The position numbers and the translations under genes are program-made. The notes under the pieces are model-generated. The model was not told the origin of the DNA and ran no database searches. It saw nothing but the letters and a program-made list of their open reading frames with translations. Shown one piece after another: positions 9,485 through 18,392 of a DNA stretch of 64,000 nt. The DNA comes from Alphaproteobacteria bacterium. Its GTDB lineage: Bacteria > Pseudomonadota > Alphaproteobacteria > Micropepsales > Micropepsaceae. Where the stretch lies: contig WGMH01000007.1 of NCBI GenBank assembly GCA_016125165.1, forward strand, positions 124,001 through 188,000. Direction: 5' to 3'. Each line of letters opens with the position of its first letter. The stretch's first letter is position 1.

Positions 9485-10392
9485 GCGGCGGCGCTTCCAA
9501 CTTTCAGCGGATTGGCGAAGCCTCCAACCGGCACCGCACGGATGAGTGCGTCACCGCCTGCCGTGGCGAGCGCCGCAAGGCGCGGGTCTTCCCTGCCGAC
9601 AAACCCCGCGATTTCCAGAAGCACCTGACGATCCGTGGCGCGGCTCGGTGAGCGGCCCACGGCGACGGCCTGCCCTTCAAGGCCGGCCTGTTTCAGGAGC
9701 GATTGCAGACGCGCAAGGCTGAGTTCAGCGGCCGTGTCGATCAGAAGCACCGTGGAATCATCCCCCGTTTCTTCCTGCTCGATGGCGCTGATGGCATAGG
9801 CCTCCGGATGACCGGCATCGGCTTCATCCCCGGTGGCGAACGGCAGACGCGCGATGATGCGCGGACCTTCGTGGCCGGCGGGCGAAAGCTGCGACCACCA
9901 GCCGGGCGCATCCTCAGCGCTTTCGGGCATCGGCACGACACCCATCGAATGCACATCGGCAGCACAGGCGTGCAGCACGGCCTGTGCGCTCGCATGCCCG
10001 GTCATGGGCACGACAGAGCCGAAATAGGCGCGCGCCAGATCCCAAAAACCCATCGCCTGCGCGCCGGTGTAGACATGCACCCGATAGCTGGCCTGGGCCC
10101 GCACATTGGCCGCCAGAATTTCCCGCCAGATGCGCACAACCATGCCGACCGGCATGGAGCCGGAATGGCGCGCCACGACGCGCCGCAGAATTTCGGCCTC
10201 ACGGGCCGGACGCATGCGCGGTCCGTCCTCCGGCCGCTCGGCACTGCGCCGGAACTGGCCGATCTGTTCGCCGGCCTGCCAGCGCTTCATCAGCCGGTCG
10301 TGAATCTCATCGTCGACCTTGTCGATCTGCTTGCGCAGCGACTCGACGGAGACTTTTTTGGGCTTCCTGGGCTTTTCTACAGGCGCATTCAT
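9481..10392 (-). CDS. AroQ-type chorismate mutase with long C-terminal domain
   Basis: 303 residues from ATG 10392; the frame is also open upstream. Residues ~15-95 form an AroQ helical chorismate mutase (VESLRKQIDKVDDEIHDRL ... WREILAANV). About 200 more residues follow (YFGSVVPMTGHASAQ ...), weakly resembling the start of a prephenate dehydratase region but lacking the recognisable catalytic TRF motif, so it is probably regulatory or structural. First gene of the aromatic operon, divergent from metX. Chorismate mutase activity is the secure part of the call. Confidence 0.82.
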   Translation of the reverse strand: MNAPVEKPRKPKKVSVESLRKQIDKVDDEIHDRLMKRWQAGEQIGQFRRSAERPEDGPRMRPAREAEILRRVVARHSGSMPVGMVVRIWREILAANVRAQASYRVHVYTGAQAMGFWDLARAYFGSVVPMTGHASAQAVLHACAADVHSMGVVPMPESAEDAPGWWSQLSPAGHEGPRIIARLPFATGDEADAGHPEAYAISAIEQEETGDDSTVLLIDTAAELSLARLQSLLKQAGLEGQAVAVGRSPSRATDRQVLLEIAGFVGREDPRLAALATAGGDALIRAVPVGGFANPLKVGSAAA

Positions 10393-10471
10393 GACAAACC
10401 GTACCAAACTCCATATCCGCCCGTCGCGCGTCATCGCTGGCGAGCCAGAGGACGGGTCTTGGGGGGCGGGT

Positions 10472-10501
10472 ATTGATAGGGCCTCACCGGCCAAAATCAA
10501 T
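10472..10501 (-). promoter_or_regulatory. Dyad-symmetric promoter region for the chorismate mutase operon
   Basis: ATTGAT at 10472-10477 and ATCAAT at 10496-10501 form an inverted repeat enclosing a second GGCC/GGCC pair. Read on the minus strand the same bases give TTGATT (10500-10495), a 16-bp spacer and TATCAA (10478-10473), a plausible promoter about 80 nt upstream of the ATG at 10392. The overlap of dyad and promoter suggests an operator, but the symmetry may arise simply because the two hexamers are near reverse complements. Confidence 0.35.
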
Positions 10502-10555
10502 GGATTAGCAGACGCGAATTGCCGCCCCGCGCCGCCTGCATCTCTGCCCTTTTCG

Positions 10556-10584
10556 TTGACAGGGGGGCACGGCGGCCCTAGCAA
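10556..10584 (+). promoter_or_regulatory. Predicted promoter for metX-metW
   Basis: A consensus -35 TTGACA at 10556-10561 is followed after 17 bp by a weak -10 TAGCAA at 10579-10584, giving a start about 20 nt before the metX GTG. I looked for a SAM-II riboswitch, which often precedes metX in alphaproteobacteria, and saw none in the 218-bp intergenic region. Confidence 0.4.
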
Positions 10585-10610
10585 GCGCCTCCCGCCGGCC
10601 CAACGCCGGT

Positions 10611-11801
10611 GTGCCGGAGGCAGAATTGGTCGAAGCGGTCGATCCGCAATTCCTGCGCCCGCTGGCCGCCCAGAACGTGGATCGCGGCCGGGCCATGACC
10701 TTTGGCGCGGACAAACCACTGACGCTCGATTCCGGACGGCAGCTTTCGCCCTTCACCCTGGCCTACATGACCTATGGCGCATTGAACGCCGACAGATCCA
10801 ACGCAGTGCTGGTATGCCACGCACTGACGGGCGACCAGTTCGTGGCCAGCGCCCATCCGGTCACCGGCAAACCCGGCTGGTGGGAAACGATGGTGGGCCC
10901 CGGCAAACCCATCGATACCGATCGCTTCTTTGTCATCTGCACCAACGTGATTGGTGGCTGCATGGGATCGACAGGTCCCGCCGACATCGATCCGGCAACG
11001 GGCAAGCCCTATGGTCTTGATTTCCCGGTGGTAACGATCCGCGACATGGTGCGGGCGCAGGCCATGCTGATCGACGCGTTGGGCGTCGACAAACTTCTAT
11101 GCGTCATCGGCGGATCGATGGGCGGAATGCAGGTTCTGCAATGGGCGGCAAGCTATCCCGAGCGTGTGTTCGCGGCCGTGCCGATCGCAACGGCCGCGCG
11201 CCATTCGGCACAGAACATCGCGTTCCACGAAGTGGGCCGGCAGGCCATCATGGCCGATCCGGACTGGAACAGCGGCAACTACCAGCTTGCAGAAACGCGG
11301 CCCGGCAAAGGGCTCGCGGTGGCGCGCATGGCCGCGCACATCACCTATCTTTCCGAAGCGGCGCTGCAGCGGAAATTCGGGCGCTCGCTGCAAAATCGCG
11401 AGGCCGTTTCGTTCGGTTTCGGGCCGGACTTCCAGATCGAAAGCTATCTGCATCATCAGGGCATGACGTTTGTGGATCGCTTCGATGCGAACTCCTACCT
11501 CTACATTACCCGCGCCATGGACTATTTCGATCTTGCAGCCGACTACGGCGGCGTGCTGGCCGAAGCCTATCGTGGCGCAAAGACACGCTTCTGCATCATC
11601 TCGTTCACCAGCGACTGGCTTTTTCCCACCGTGGAAAACAAGCGTGTCGCCCACGCGCTGAATGCCGCCGCAGCCAATGTGAGCTTCGTGGAGATCGAAA
11701 CCGATCGCGGACACGATGCCTTTCTGCTGGACGAGCCCGAACTCTTTGCCGCTGTGCGCGGCTTCGTGAACGCCGCGGCCACCGTCCGGGGCGTCGCATG
11801 A
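10611..11801 (+). CDS. metX: Homoserine O-acyltransferase
   Basis: 396 residues from GTG 10611. Alpha/beta hydrolase-fold enzyme activating homoserine for methionine synthesis. Nucleophile S169 lies in [10 protein letters not shown]; the acid and base are in FTSDWLFPT and RGHDAFLLD near the C-terminus. Conserved substrate-site blocks ([20 protein letters not shown]) are intact. Whether acetyl- or succinyl-CoA is used cannot be told from family membership alone. Translationally coupled to metW by an ATGA overlap. Confidence 0.93.
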   Translation: MPEAELVEAVDPQFLRPLAAQNVDRGRAMTFGADKPLTLDSGRQLSPFTLAYMTYGALNADRSNAVLVCHALTGDQFVASAHPVTGKPGWWETMVGPGKPIDTDRFFVICTNVIGGCMGSTGPADIDPATGKPYGLDFPVVTIRDMVRAQAMLIDALGVDKLLCVIGGSMGGMQVLQWAASYPERVFAAVPIATAARHSAQNIAFHEVGRQAIMADPDWNSGNYQLAETRPGKGLAVARMAAHITYLSEAALQRKFGRSLQNREAVSFGFGPDFQIESYLHHQGMTFVDRFDANSYLYITRAMDYFDLAADYGGVLAEAYRGAKTRFCIISFTSDWLFPTVENKRVAHALNAAAANVSFVEIETDRGHDAFLLDEPELFAAVRGFVNAAATVRGVA

Positions 11802-12415
11802 CCGCACTGCGCGCAGACCTGAGGGCCATCGCCGACATGATTCCCGCGGGATCGCGCGTGCTGGATGTCGGCTGTGGCGACGGCGCGCTGTTGGAACACC
11901 TTGTTAAGACGCTGGGCGTTGACGGCCGCGGGATCGAACTTTCGCAGGTGAACGTGAATGCCTGCGTGGCGCGCGGCCTTTCGGTGCTCCAGGGCGATGC
12001 CGATACCGATCTTCACGAATATCCATCATCGGTGTTCGATATCGTGATCCTGAGCCAGACGGTTCAGGCAACGCGCGCACCGAACGTTGTGCTGGCAAAT
12101 CTTTTGCGCATTGGCGGGCGCACGATCGTTTCTTTCCCGAATTTCGGCCATTGGCGCGTGCGCGCGAGCTTGCTCTTTAAGGGCCGCATGCCGCGCACCA
12201 AGGCTCTCGGCTATCACTGGTACGATACGCCCAATATTCACCTGTGCACGATTGCCGATTTCGTGGAAACCGCGAAAGAAGCCGACGCGACGATTGTTCA
12301 GGCGCTGGCGTTGAACGCTGACGGAGATGTGCGCCCCATGAATATCGATACGTGGGGACCTAATCTCCTCGCGGAGGGCGCGATCTTTCTGCTGGAAGCC
12401 AAACAGGCGGCCTGA
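11798..12415 (+). CDS. metW: Methionine biosynthesis protein MetW
   Basis: 205 residues starting inside the metX stop (ATGA). SAM-binding Rossmann motif [15 protein letters not shown] near the N-terminus, then the MetW-specific [14 protein letters not shown] and [11 protein letters not shown] blocks. MetW is required with MetX for homoserine acylation in several proteobacteria; the methyltransferase fold may be structural rather than catalytic. A strong hairpin covers the end of the gene. Confidence 0.92.
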   Translation: MTALRADLRAIADMIPAGSRVLDVGCGDGALLEHLVKTLGVDGRGIELSQVNVNACVARGLSVLQGDADTDLHEYPSSVFDIVILSQTVQATRAPNVVLANLLRIGGRTIVSFPNFGHWRVRASLLFKGRMPRTKALGYHWYDTPNIHLCTIADFVETAKEADATIVQALALNADGDVRPMNIDTWGPNLLAEGAIFLLEAKQAA

Positions 12416-12428
12416 CGCACAGGCCGCC
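12406..12428. terminator. Hairpin at the metW 3' end
   Basis: GGCGGCCTG and CAGGCCGCC form a perfect 9-bp stem around the loop ACGCA, overlapping the metW stop. Only a weak T-rich stretch flanks it on either side, so it may be a bidirectional terminator/RNA-end stabiliser between metW and the convergent 12456 gene rather than a classic intrinsic terminator. Confidence 0.5.
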
Positions 12429-12455
12429 CGGTTTGACGGTCGATCGTGAAGCCGA

Positions 12456-12725
12456 TCAGCCGTTCGATGCACCGATCAAACGCAGCGCTTCCTGATACTG
12501 GCTGACACCGGGCGCATACATGCCGTGCGTGCAGAAATCGCGGCCCATGTTGCGATGCTTCACGGCATCGTCGTAATTGCCTGATTGCTCCTTGCCATCG
12601 AGCGCGGTTTTGACCTGTTCCGCGGCTGTGCGGCAATCGCGCAGTGTGGTTTCGGCGCTGGCCGCATTGATCGAGAAACCAGCAACAACAAGTGCGGCAG
12701 CCGCCGCCAGTGTGAATTTACGCAT
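12456..12725 (-). CDS. Small secreted protein of unknown function
   Basis: 89 residues. A clear Sec signal peptide (MRKFTLAAAAALVVAGFS, cleavage probably after NAASA) is followed by a ~65-residue mature region with two cysteines (DCRTAAEQ and DFCTHGMYAPG) that could form one disulfide, and an all-helical look. The YDDAVKHRNMGRDFCTHGMYAPGV region hints at a TPR-like helix pair, which I would not push. No family recognised. Single gene convergent with metW. Confidence 0.65.
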   Translation of the reverse strand: MRKFTLAAAAALVVAGFSINAASAETTLRDCRTAAEQVKTALDGKEQSGNYDDAVKHRNMGRDFCTHGMYAPGVSQYQEALRLIGASNG

Positions 12726-12958
12726 CGTGACTCCTCCGTTTACCGCGCCGCTTCGCCGGCCGGTAATTCGCAGATGGGATCGCGATCACGAAATCAAAGG
12801 GGCGCTTGCCTGTATTTCCCGTAAGCAATTTGCAGCGCGCGGGACAAACCACTATTTCGCCGCGGATTGTCGGGTTTGCCGTTGCAATGAGATCAGCGCA
12901 TAGCGGTCATGCGCTGTCTTGCCTGCGTGCAAGATAGCCCGCGCGATGTATCGGATCG

Positions 12959-13696
12959 TTACACTGATGCATATCGCGCGAGTCGGGCCTGCGCGTGCGC
13001 GAGTTTTGTGGCGGAATTTGCACGCGCGGGAACAGGCGGAGGGAGCGCATACATCGACTTCGAGGCTTCCACGATGTGCACCCCCGCAAGACGTGGCCAC
13101 AGTTTCCTGCCCGCGGCTTCCCATGCCGCGCCGCTGCGAAGCAGCCGGCGTGACATCAAAGGCGGCGCCATCAGCGCGCTGTCCCATGATTCTGCCACAA
13201 ACATGCTTTCTCTTAGGACGCGTTCGAGCTGCGAACGATTGAACGGCCTTCCCGATGCGAAGGGCGAGCGCTCGAGTTGTGCCCAAAGACTGAGGCGGTT
13301 CGGCGCGACGATCATCAAACGTCCCTCTGGCGCCAGCACACGCCAAAGCTGGCGCATCAGGGGACGCACGGCGTCCGCGGGCTCAATGCCATGCACGACC
13401 AGGATGCGGTCGAACACGGAATCAGGGAAAGGCAGCCCGTCTTCCTCGCACAGCAGACTGAGGTTGCGCGCCCGCGGCCATGCGATCACGCCCTGCGGCG
13501 CGGGCATGGCCGCGATCACACGTTCGCATTCACCAAAGAAGGGGCGCAGATAGGGAACCGCGAAGCCATAGCCCAGCAGCCGTTGACCGGTAAGATCGGG
13601 CCAATGCCGGCGGACACGCTGAAGCACCAGACGGCGGGCAACCTGGCCCAAAGGGGCCTCGTAGAATTCCGTCAGTTCCGCAGCGTCGATCAGCAT
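12959..13696 (-). CDS. Class I SAM-dependent methyltransferase
   Basis: 245 residues from ATG 13696, chosen because AGGAA lies 5-9 nt upstream; the longer frame would begin with TTG at 13732. Starts MLIDAAELTEFYEAPLGQVAR, then a degenerate glycine loop (LLGYGFAVPYLRPFF) and a motif resembling FDRILVVHGIEPADAVRPL, as in methyltransferase_11 domain proteins commonly found divergent from gloB. Substrate unknown. The relaxed glycine loop leaves open a non-catalytic role. Confidence 0.75.
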   Translation of the reverse strand: MLIDAAELTEFYEAPLGQVARRLVLQRVRRHWPDLTGQRLLGYGFAVPYLRPFFGECERVIAAMPAPQGVIAWPRARNLSLLCEEDGLPFPDSVFDRILVVHGIEPADAVRPLMRQLWRVLAPEGRLMIVAPNRLSLWAQLERSPFASGRPFNRSQLERVLRESMFVAESWDSALMAPPLMSRRLLRSGAAWEAAGRKLWPRLAGVHIVEASKSMYALPPPVPARANSATKLAHAQARLARYASV

Positions 13697-13779
13697 GTGT
13701 TCCTGCGTAGCCCTTGCCGCTTCAGGGTTCAACGTGGCGTGGAGCTTTGTTAGGTTCGGACCAGCTCAAGGGAATTGCC

Positions 13780-14550
13780 ATGGCCATGCTCGAAATCGTG
13801 CTCGTACCCTGCCTTTCGGACAACTACGCCTATCTTGTTCACGACCGGGAAACCGGGCTTTGCGCAGTGGTCGATCCCTCCGAGGAGGCACCGGTGAGCG
13901 CCGCGCTGCAGAAACATGGCTGGACGCTGACCCATATCCTCAACACCCATCACCATTGGGATCACACCGGTGGCAATGCGGCGCTAAAGGAGAAAACCGG
14001 CGCAAAAGTCGTCGGCCCCGGCAATGATCGCGAGCGCATCCCGGCCATCGATATCGGTGTCAGCGAGGCGGCGCCGTTTGTATGGGGCACACGCAAAGTG
14101 CGCGTGCTGGAAATTCCCGCGCACACCAAGAGTCACATCGCCTTCGTTTTTGATGAGGACAAAGCCGCATTCACGGGCGATACATTGTTTGCCATGGGTT
14201 GCGGACGGCTGTTCGAAGGCACGCCCGCGATGATGTGGCAAAGTCTTTCCAAACTCATGACCCTGCCAGACGATATGCGCATCTATTGTGGCCATGAATA
14301 CACGCTTTCCAATGCGCGCTTTGCGGTGACGGTGGAACCAGGCAACAAAGCGCTTCAGGCGCGGCTGAAAGACGTGGAAACAACGCGCGCCAAAGGCGAG
14401 CCGACGATCCCTTCCAACATGGGCATCGAGAAGCAGACCAATCCTTTCCTGCGCGCAAATTCGCCGGAGATCAGGAAAGTTTTAGGCCTGGAAGACGCAA
14501 GCGATACCGACGTCTTCGCCGAGGTGCGCCATCGCAAAGACAATTTCTGA
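13780..14550 (+). CDS. gloB: Hydroxyacylglutathione hydrolase (glyoxalase II)
   Basis: 256 residues from ATG 13780, preceded by AAGGGA; an ATG two codons later is also possible. Hydrolyses S-lactoylglutathione in methylglyoxal detoxification. The binuclear-metal motif THHHWDH is at residues 56-62, with later ligands in HTKSHIAF, FTGDTLFAMGCGRLFEG and CGHEYT. The C-terminal HAGH domain (KQTNPFLR) is present, which separates it from generic MBL hydrolases. Confidence 0.94.
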   Translation: MAMLEIVLVPCLSDNYAYLVHDRETGLCAVVDPSEEAPVSAALQKHGWTLTHILNTHHHWDHTGGNAALKEKTGAKVVGPGNDRERIPAIDIGVSEAAPFVWGTRKVRVLEIPAHTKSHIAFVFDEDKAAFTGDTLFAMGCGRLFEGTPAMMWQSLSKLMTLPDDMRIYCGHEYTLSNARFAVTVEPGNKALQARLKDVETTRAKGEPTIPSNMGIEKQTNPFLRANSPEIRKVLGLEDASDTDVFAEVRHRKDNF

Positions 14551-14580
14551 CGACAATCAGTCGTCGCTGTCTTTCTTTTT
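14549..14580 (+). terminator. Possible intrinsic terminator after gloB
   Basis: GACGAC and GTCGTC pair around AATCA (14549-14565) immediately at the gloB stop, followed by a pyrimidine-rich run with TTTCTTTTT. The element overlaps the last codons of the convergent lipoprotein gene, which encode DSDD. Confidence 0.4.
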
Positions 14581-14769
14581 GTCTTCATCGCTGTCGCTGC
14601 CGGTGACCGCACGGCCTGCAGCGCCCACGGTGCTGCTGGCGACATCGACCGTGGTGCCGACAACCGTGGCGCCAGCGTCAATGACGGCAACGCCAACGGA
14701 GGCAACCGCGCAACCCGAAAGGCCCGCGCCGAGCAGGCACAAAAAAGCGACGGTGGTGGCAGCACGCAT
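14557..14769 (-). CDS. Small lipoprotein
   Basis: 70 residues with a lipoprotein signal peptide; the lipobox LSGC places the lipidated cysteine at about residue 20. The mature part is Val/Gly/Ala/Thr-rich and hydrophobic (ASVGVAVIDAGATVVGTTVDVA), and the tail is highly charged (DSDEDKKKDSDD). Similar Gly/Val lipoproteins are common in alphaproteobacteria without known function. Converges on gloB. Confidence 0.65.
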   Translation of the reverse strand: MRAATTVAFLCLLGAGLSGCAVASVGVAVIDAGATVVGTTVDVASSTVGAAGRAVTGSDSDEDKKKDSDD

Positions 14770-14830
14770 GGAAAAATCTCCTTCGACCCGACGACGGTAG
14801 CACGCGAGAATTAACGCGGAATGCGATTTG

Positions 14831-15499
14831 TCAAAGTTCCGCCAGCAATTCGCGCATCTCTTGCCAGGAATTCACGAGCCGGACAGCTCCAGCGGTCAGA
14901 AGGCCGCGGCCAGCCTGGCCATCCATGTGACCACCACCGGCAAACCCCCAAACAGTCATGCCTGCCGCCAGACCGGCTTTGACGCCGTTCACGCTGTCTT
15001 CGATCACCAGACACCGCGCGGGCTTCATGGCCAGAGCGGCGGCGGCGTGCAGAAAGAGGTCTGGCGCCGGCTTTGAATGCGTGACGTGCTCGGCGGAATA
15101 AACATGTGGCGCAAAATGTTCCAGGAGGCCCGTCTTGCGCAGCTTGAAGTCAAGCCCCTCAATGGTGCTGGAACTGGCGACGGCCTTGGGATGCGCAACG
15201 GTTTCGATGCAGGAACGCGCGCCGGGCACTTCGGCAAGCCTGTCACGAAGAACGGCGCGATAACGTTCCATCACCCGGGGGACCAGTTCATCGATGATTG
15301 AGCGGCCGAGGCGCGCCTGCGCATCGCCATCCAGCGCCGCGAAAAAGGCTTTGTTGCTCATGCCCATGAAGCGTTCGCGGAATTCGGCCCTGTCGTAATC
15401 GAGGCCGAACTCGGCGAGCGCGGCGATCTCGACTTCATGGGCCAGGATCTCGCTATCGACCAGCACGCCGTCGCAATCGAATATCACCGCATCGATCAT
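14831..15499 (-). CDS. HAD-family phosphatase (beta-phosphoglucomutase-like)
   Basis: 222 residues from ATG 15499 (MIDAVIFDCDGVLVDSE); the longer frame adds nothing recognisable. HAD motif I DCDGVLVDS, motif II serine region VASSST, motif III lysine in SKPAPDLF, and motif IV CLVIEDSVNGVKAG. The helical cap between motifs I and II makes it subclass I (CbbY/GPH/beta-PGM type). Substrate cannot be called. The hemolysin III gene lies upstream on the same strand. Confidence 0.85.
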   Translation of the reverse strand: MIDAVIFDCDGVLVDSEILAHEVEIAALAEFGLDYDRAEFRERFMGMSNKAFFAALDGDAQARLGRSIIDELVPRVMERYRAVLRDRLAEVPGARSCIETVAHPKAVASSSTIEGLDFKLRKTGLLEHFAPHVYSAEHVTHSKPAPDLFLHAAAALAMKPARCLVIEDSVNGVKAGLAAGMTVWGFAGGGHMDGQAGRGLLTAGAVRLVNSWQEMRELLAEL

Positions 15500-15569
15500 G
15501 GCGATGACCTTGCCCGCGTCATGCGCGCTTTGCCACACACGATTGATTGCGATGTGTGTCGGCAGGACG

Positions 15570-16274
15570 TCAGGCGGCAAATTCCGAGGCGATGGCCGCG
15601 AAGTGCAGGACCGCCGCCGCCAGAACGAACGCGTGCCAGATGGCCTTGTGATAGGGGATGCGTTCGATCAGGTAGAAGGCCACGCCCGCCGAATAGACAA
15701 GACCGCCAGCGACCAGAAGCCAGAAGCCTGTCGAAGCAACCGTTTCCGACAAGGGGCGGATGACCGTGACCACCATCCAGCCCATGCCCAGATAGAGGCC
15801 GACGGCAAACAATTCGAAGCGGCGCGGATAGAGCAGCTTCATCGCCACCCCGGCCATGGCGCACAGCCAGATAGCTGACAGGATCAACGTGCCATCTGTC
15901 CCGTCCAGACGATTGACCGCAAAGGGCGTGTACGTGGCGGCGATCATGATGAAGATGGCCGCATGATCCAGCCGCCGCAAAATCTGTTTGGAGGGGCGAT
16001 GATGCGGCATCATGTTATAGGCCGCCGATGCGCTGAGCATGCAGAACAGGCCCACGCAATAGACGGATACGGAAATCAGCACCGAGAGTCCCGTGACATT
16101 GAAAAGCAGCCAGACCCCGGCGTTGATGGCGAACAGAACGCCGATCACGTGGACGATGCTGTCGGCACGGTCTTCCATGCGCGTATAGATCCGCTCGGCC
16201 TTGGCCACTGCGTTCTTGACGGCCCGCTGGGCGGCTTCTTCAACGTGATTCATCCGCTCTTGTAACTCAGTCAT
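15570..16274 (-). CDS. PAQR/hemolysin III family membrane protein (TrhA-like)
   Basis: 234 residues from ATG 16274; a GTG three codons upstream (16283) is an alternative and neither has a strong ribosome site. After ~35 charged helical residues come seven hydrophobic segments. The PAQR metal-site elements are visible: S-x3-Y in ASAAYNMMPHH, H in RRLDHAAIF, and the C-terminal HKAIWH. Family members influence membrane fluidity or possess hydrolase activity; 'hemolysin' is historical. Upstream of the HAD gene on the same strand. Confidence 0.85.
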   Translation of the reverse strand: MTELQERMNHVEEAAQRAVKNAVAKAERIYTRMEDRADSIVHVIGVLFAINAGVWLLFNVTGLSVLISVSVYCVGLFCMLSASAAYNMMPHHRPSKQILRRLDHAAIFIMIAATYTPFAVNRLDGTDGTLILSAIWLCAMAGVAMKLLYPRRFELFAVGLYLGMGWMVVTVIRPLSETVASTGFWLLVAGGLVYSAGVAFYLIERIPYHKAIWHAFVLAAAVLHFAAIASEFAA

Positions 16275-16376
16275 CCTTGACACCCGATGAACGCGCCCGC
16301 CGCGTGACGCATCGCAACATAACGCGCGGCACCGAGTCCAGTTGCAGCAAGGTTACAAACGCGCCAATTTCCGCTT

Positions 16377-16994
16377 ATGCCCAAATCGCAGACAGACAGC
16401 AGCCTGTTCGTTACGCAGCTCTACCGCGCCCGCGTAGCACGGATGGACAATGCCGCGCTGGCGGCAACGGCCGAGGCCATGGCGCGCGAGGATATGGCCG
16501 GGCGCCGATGGTGCCGCGATCACGGCTACAAGGGCTACACGTCCTATGCCTCGCTGGACGATCTGCCCATGCGCGCCAGCATTTTCGAAGATCTGGCAAA
16601 AGCGCTTCTGCCACATGCCCGAATATTTGCCCGTTCGCTTGATTGGGACATGGGCGGCAAGGCGCTGACGCTCGATTCCCTCTGGGTCAATGTGATGGAG
16701 AAGGGCAGCGCACACAGCGGACATATCCATCCACATTCGGTGATCAGTGGAACCTACTATGTGCAGGTGCCCGAAGGCGCCGCCGCCATCCGCTTCGAAG
16801 ACCCGCGCCTGCCGATGATGATGGCTGCCCCCGCAAAGAAACTGCGCGCCGGACGGCAGAACCAGACTTTTGTCACCGTCAACCCCACACCGGGAACGGT
16901 GCTGTTGTGGGAAAGCTATCTGCGGCACGAGGTATTGCCCAATACCTCGCGCGAAAAGCGCATTTCCATCAGCTTTAATTACGCGATGCGCTGA
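16377..16994 (+). CDS. TIGR02466-family putative 2-oxoglutarate/Fe(II) oxygenase
   Basis: 205 residues. Matches the TIGR02466 family: an N-terminal LFVTQLYRARV start, then a double-stranded beta-helix with HSGHIHPHSVISGTYYV supplying metal-ligand histidines and LLWESYLRHEVLPNTS plus RISISFNY supplying the distal His and the 2OG-binding Arg. Substrate unknown; the family is often found in marine bacteria and phages. Monocistronic in appearance. Confidence 0.8.
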   Translation: MPKSQTDSSLFVTQLYRARVARMDNAALAATAEAMAREDMAGRRWCRDHGYKGYTSYASLDDLPMRASIFEDLAKALLPHARIFARSLDWDMGGKALTLDSLWVNVMEKGSAHSGHIHPHSVISGTYYVQVPEGAAAIRFEDPRLPMMMAAPAKKLRAGRQNQTFVTVNPTPGTVLLWESYLRHEVLPNTSREKRISISFNYAMR

Positions 16995-17090
16995 CGTCTT
17001 TGCCTCCATGCCGCTTTGGCATGGCTGCAAAGCTGCGCAAGGCCGCCGCGAATGCCTTATTTCAATGGCAAGACCAAAGGGGCAAACTCC

Positions 17091-17885
17091 ATGCGTATTG
17101 CGGCGGCGGCATTTGCGGCACTTCTTTTTTGCATCGGCACATCGAAAGCAGCAGACGCGCCGGTACAGGTCATGATTGTCGGAACGTTCCACATGTCGAA
17201 CCCCGGGCTCGACATGCACAACAGCCAAGTGGATGACGTTTTGCAGCCCGAACCACAGGCAGAACTCGGACGCGTGACCGAAGCCCTCGCCCGCTTCCGG
17301 CCCAGCATGGTGGCCGTGGAATGGCCCGACAACGACATTACACGCGACCGTTACAATCAATATCTGGCCGGTACGCTGGCGCCTTCGCGAAACGAGGTGG
17401 TGCAATTGGGATTCCGCACAGCGAAACTCGCCGGGCTGGATCATGTCGATGGCGTGGATGTGGACGGTGACTTTCCCTATGAGCCGGTGCAGGCCTATGC
17501 CGAAACCCATGGCGAGAAGGCCATCCTCGACAATGCGAATGCGCAAATCCAGTCCATGGTCGACAAGCAGACCGCGATGCTGAAAACCGATGGCATTGCC
17601 GCGACGTTCCGCTGGATAAACGATCCCGCGTTGATCGCCCGGGGCAACGAGTTCTATCGCGCCATGCTGCGCATTGGCGGCGGGACAGACCAGCCGGGCG
17701 CGGCGCTTCTGACTGGCTGGTATGACCGTAATTTCAAGATCTGCGCGAACATCATCCAGCGTACCAAGCCGGGAGACCGGGTGATCGTGTTCTATGGCTC
17801 GGGCCACGCCTTCCTGCTTCGCCAATGCATCGCCGAAACGCCGGGCTTCACACTGGTGGAGGCCAACGCCTACCTGCCCAAATAG
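17091..17885 (+). CDS. DUF5694 domain-containing secreted protein
   Basis: 264 residues from ATG 17091 (AAAGGGG upstream). Signal peptide MRIAAAAFAALLFCIGTSKAA. The mature protein begins VQVMIVGTFHM, with later EWPDND and YGSGHAFLLRQ blocks, an arrangement like the DUF5694 / TraB-related fold. Conserved His and Glu residues in those blocks could bind metal, but no activity is established. Followed 60 bp later by a MAPEG gene. Confidence 0.7.
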   Translation: MRIAAAAFAALLFCIGTSKAADAPVQVMIVGTFHMSNPGLDMHNSQVDDVLQPEPQAELGRVTEALARFRPSMVAVEWPDNDITRDRYNQYLAGTLAPSRNEVVQLGFRTAKLAGLDHVDGVDVDGDFPYEPVQAYAETHGEKAILDNANAQIQSMVDKQTAMLKTDGIAATFRWINDPALIARGNEFYRAMLRIGGGTDQPGAALLTGWYDRNFKICANIIQRTKPGDRVIVFYGSGHAFLLRQCIAETPGFTLVEANAYLPK

Positions 17886-17945
17886 ACCCAGCGCCAAGCG
17901 CGCGACCTTCGGCTATCATCCCCGGCAAATCAGGGGGAGAACACC

Positions 17946-18389
17946 ATGGCCGCGCTTTCCGGAATCTACGAATTTTCGCTTGGCGGGCTCAGCACCGAAA
18001 TGACGATGCTGTCGCTCGCGATGATCCTTGGCTTTGTGCATCTGTTCGCACAGTCGCAGACCATGACCGCCGAGCGCGGCCGCGCCTGGAACACCGGACC
18101 GCGTGACAGCGCCGAACCGTTCAAGGGCAAGATCGCCGGACGGCTGGACCGCGCCTTCGCAAACTTCCGCGAGACCTTTCCGTTCTTCGCCGCATCCGTG
18201 CTGGCGCTGGCGGTTCTGGGACGCCACAACTGGTACACGGTTTGGGGCGCGGAAATGTACCTGGTCGCACGCCTGATCTACCTGCCGCTCTATGCCATCG
18301 GCGTGCCGGGGCTGCGCACGCTGGTATGGGCGGTGGGCTCGCTCGGCATCGCCTTCCTGATCGGGGCGATGCTGGGCGCCGGAGGATAA
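17946..18389 (+). CDS. MAPEG family membrane protein
   Basis: 147 residues, about four membrane helices (17-38, 72-90, 98-116 and 122-145). The conserved MAPEG block after the cytoplasmic loop is visible: FRETFPFFAASVLALAVLGR and VARLIYLPLYAIGVPGLRTL. Family members conjugate glutathione or act in eicosanoid metabolism in animals; bacterial members are mostly undefined. A ribosome site (GGGGGAGAA) precedes the ATG. Confidence 0.85.
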   Translation: MAALSGIYEFSLGGLSTEMTMLSLAMILGFVHLFAQSQTMTAERGRAWNTGPRDSAEPFKGKIAGRLDRAFANFRETFPFFAASVLALAVLGRHNWYTVWGAEMYLVARLIYLPLYAIGVPGLRTLVWAVGSLGIAFLIGAMLGAGG

Positions 18390-18392
18390 AAC

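Noticed and set aside
10393..10610. SAM-II riboswitch upstream of metX
   Set aside because: Expected in some alphaproteobacteria, but the conserved GCTAAA-type core and the pseudoknot partners are not present.
16353..17897. A 514-codon minus-strand frame over the TIGR02466 and DUF5694 genes
   Set aside because: Spans two real plus-strand genes and their gap, with no domain or ribosome site.
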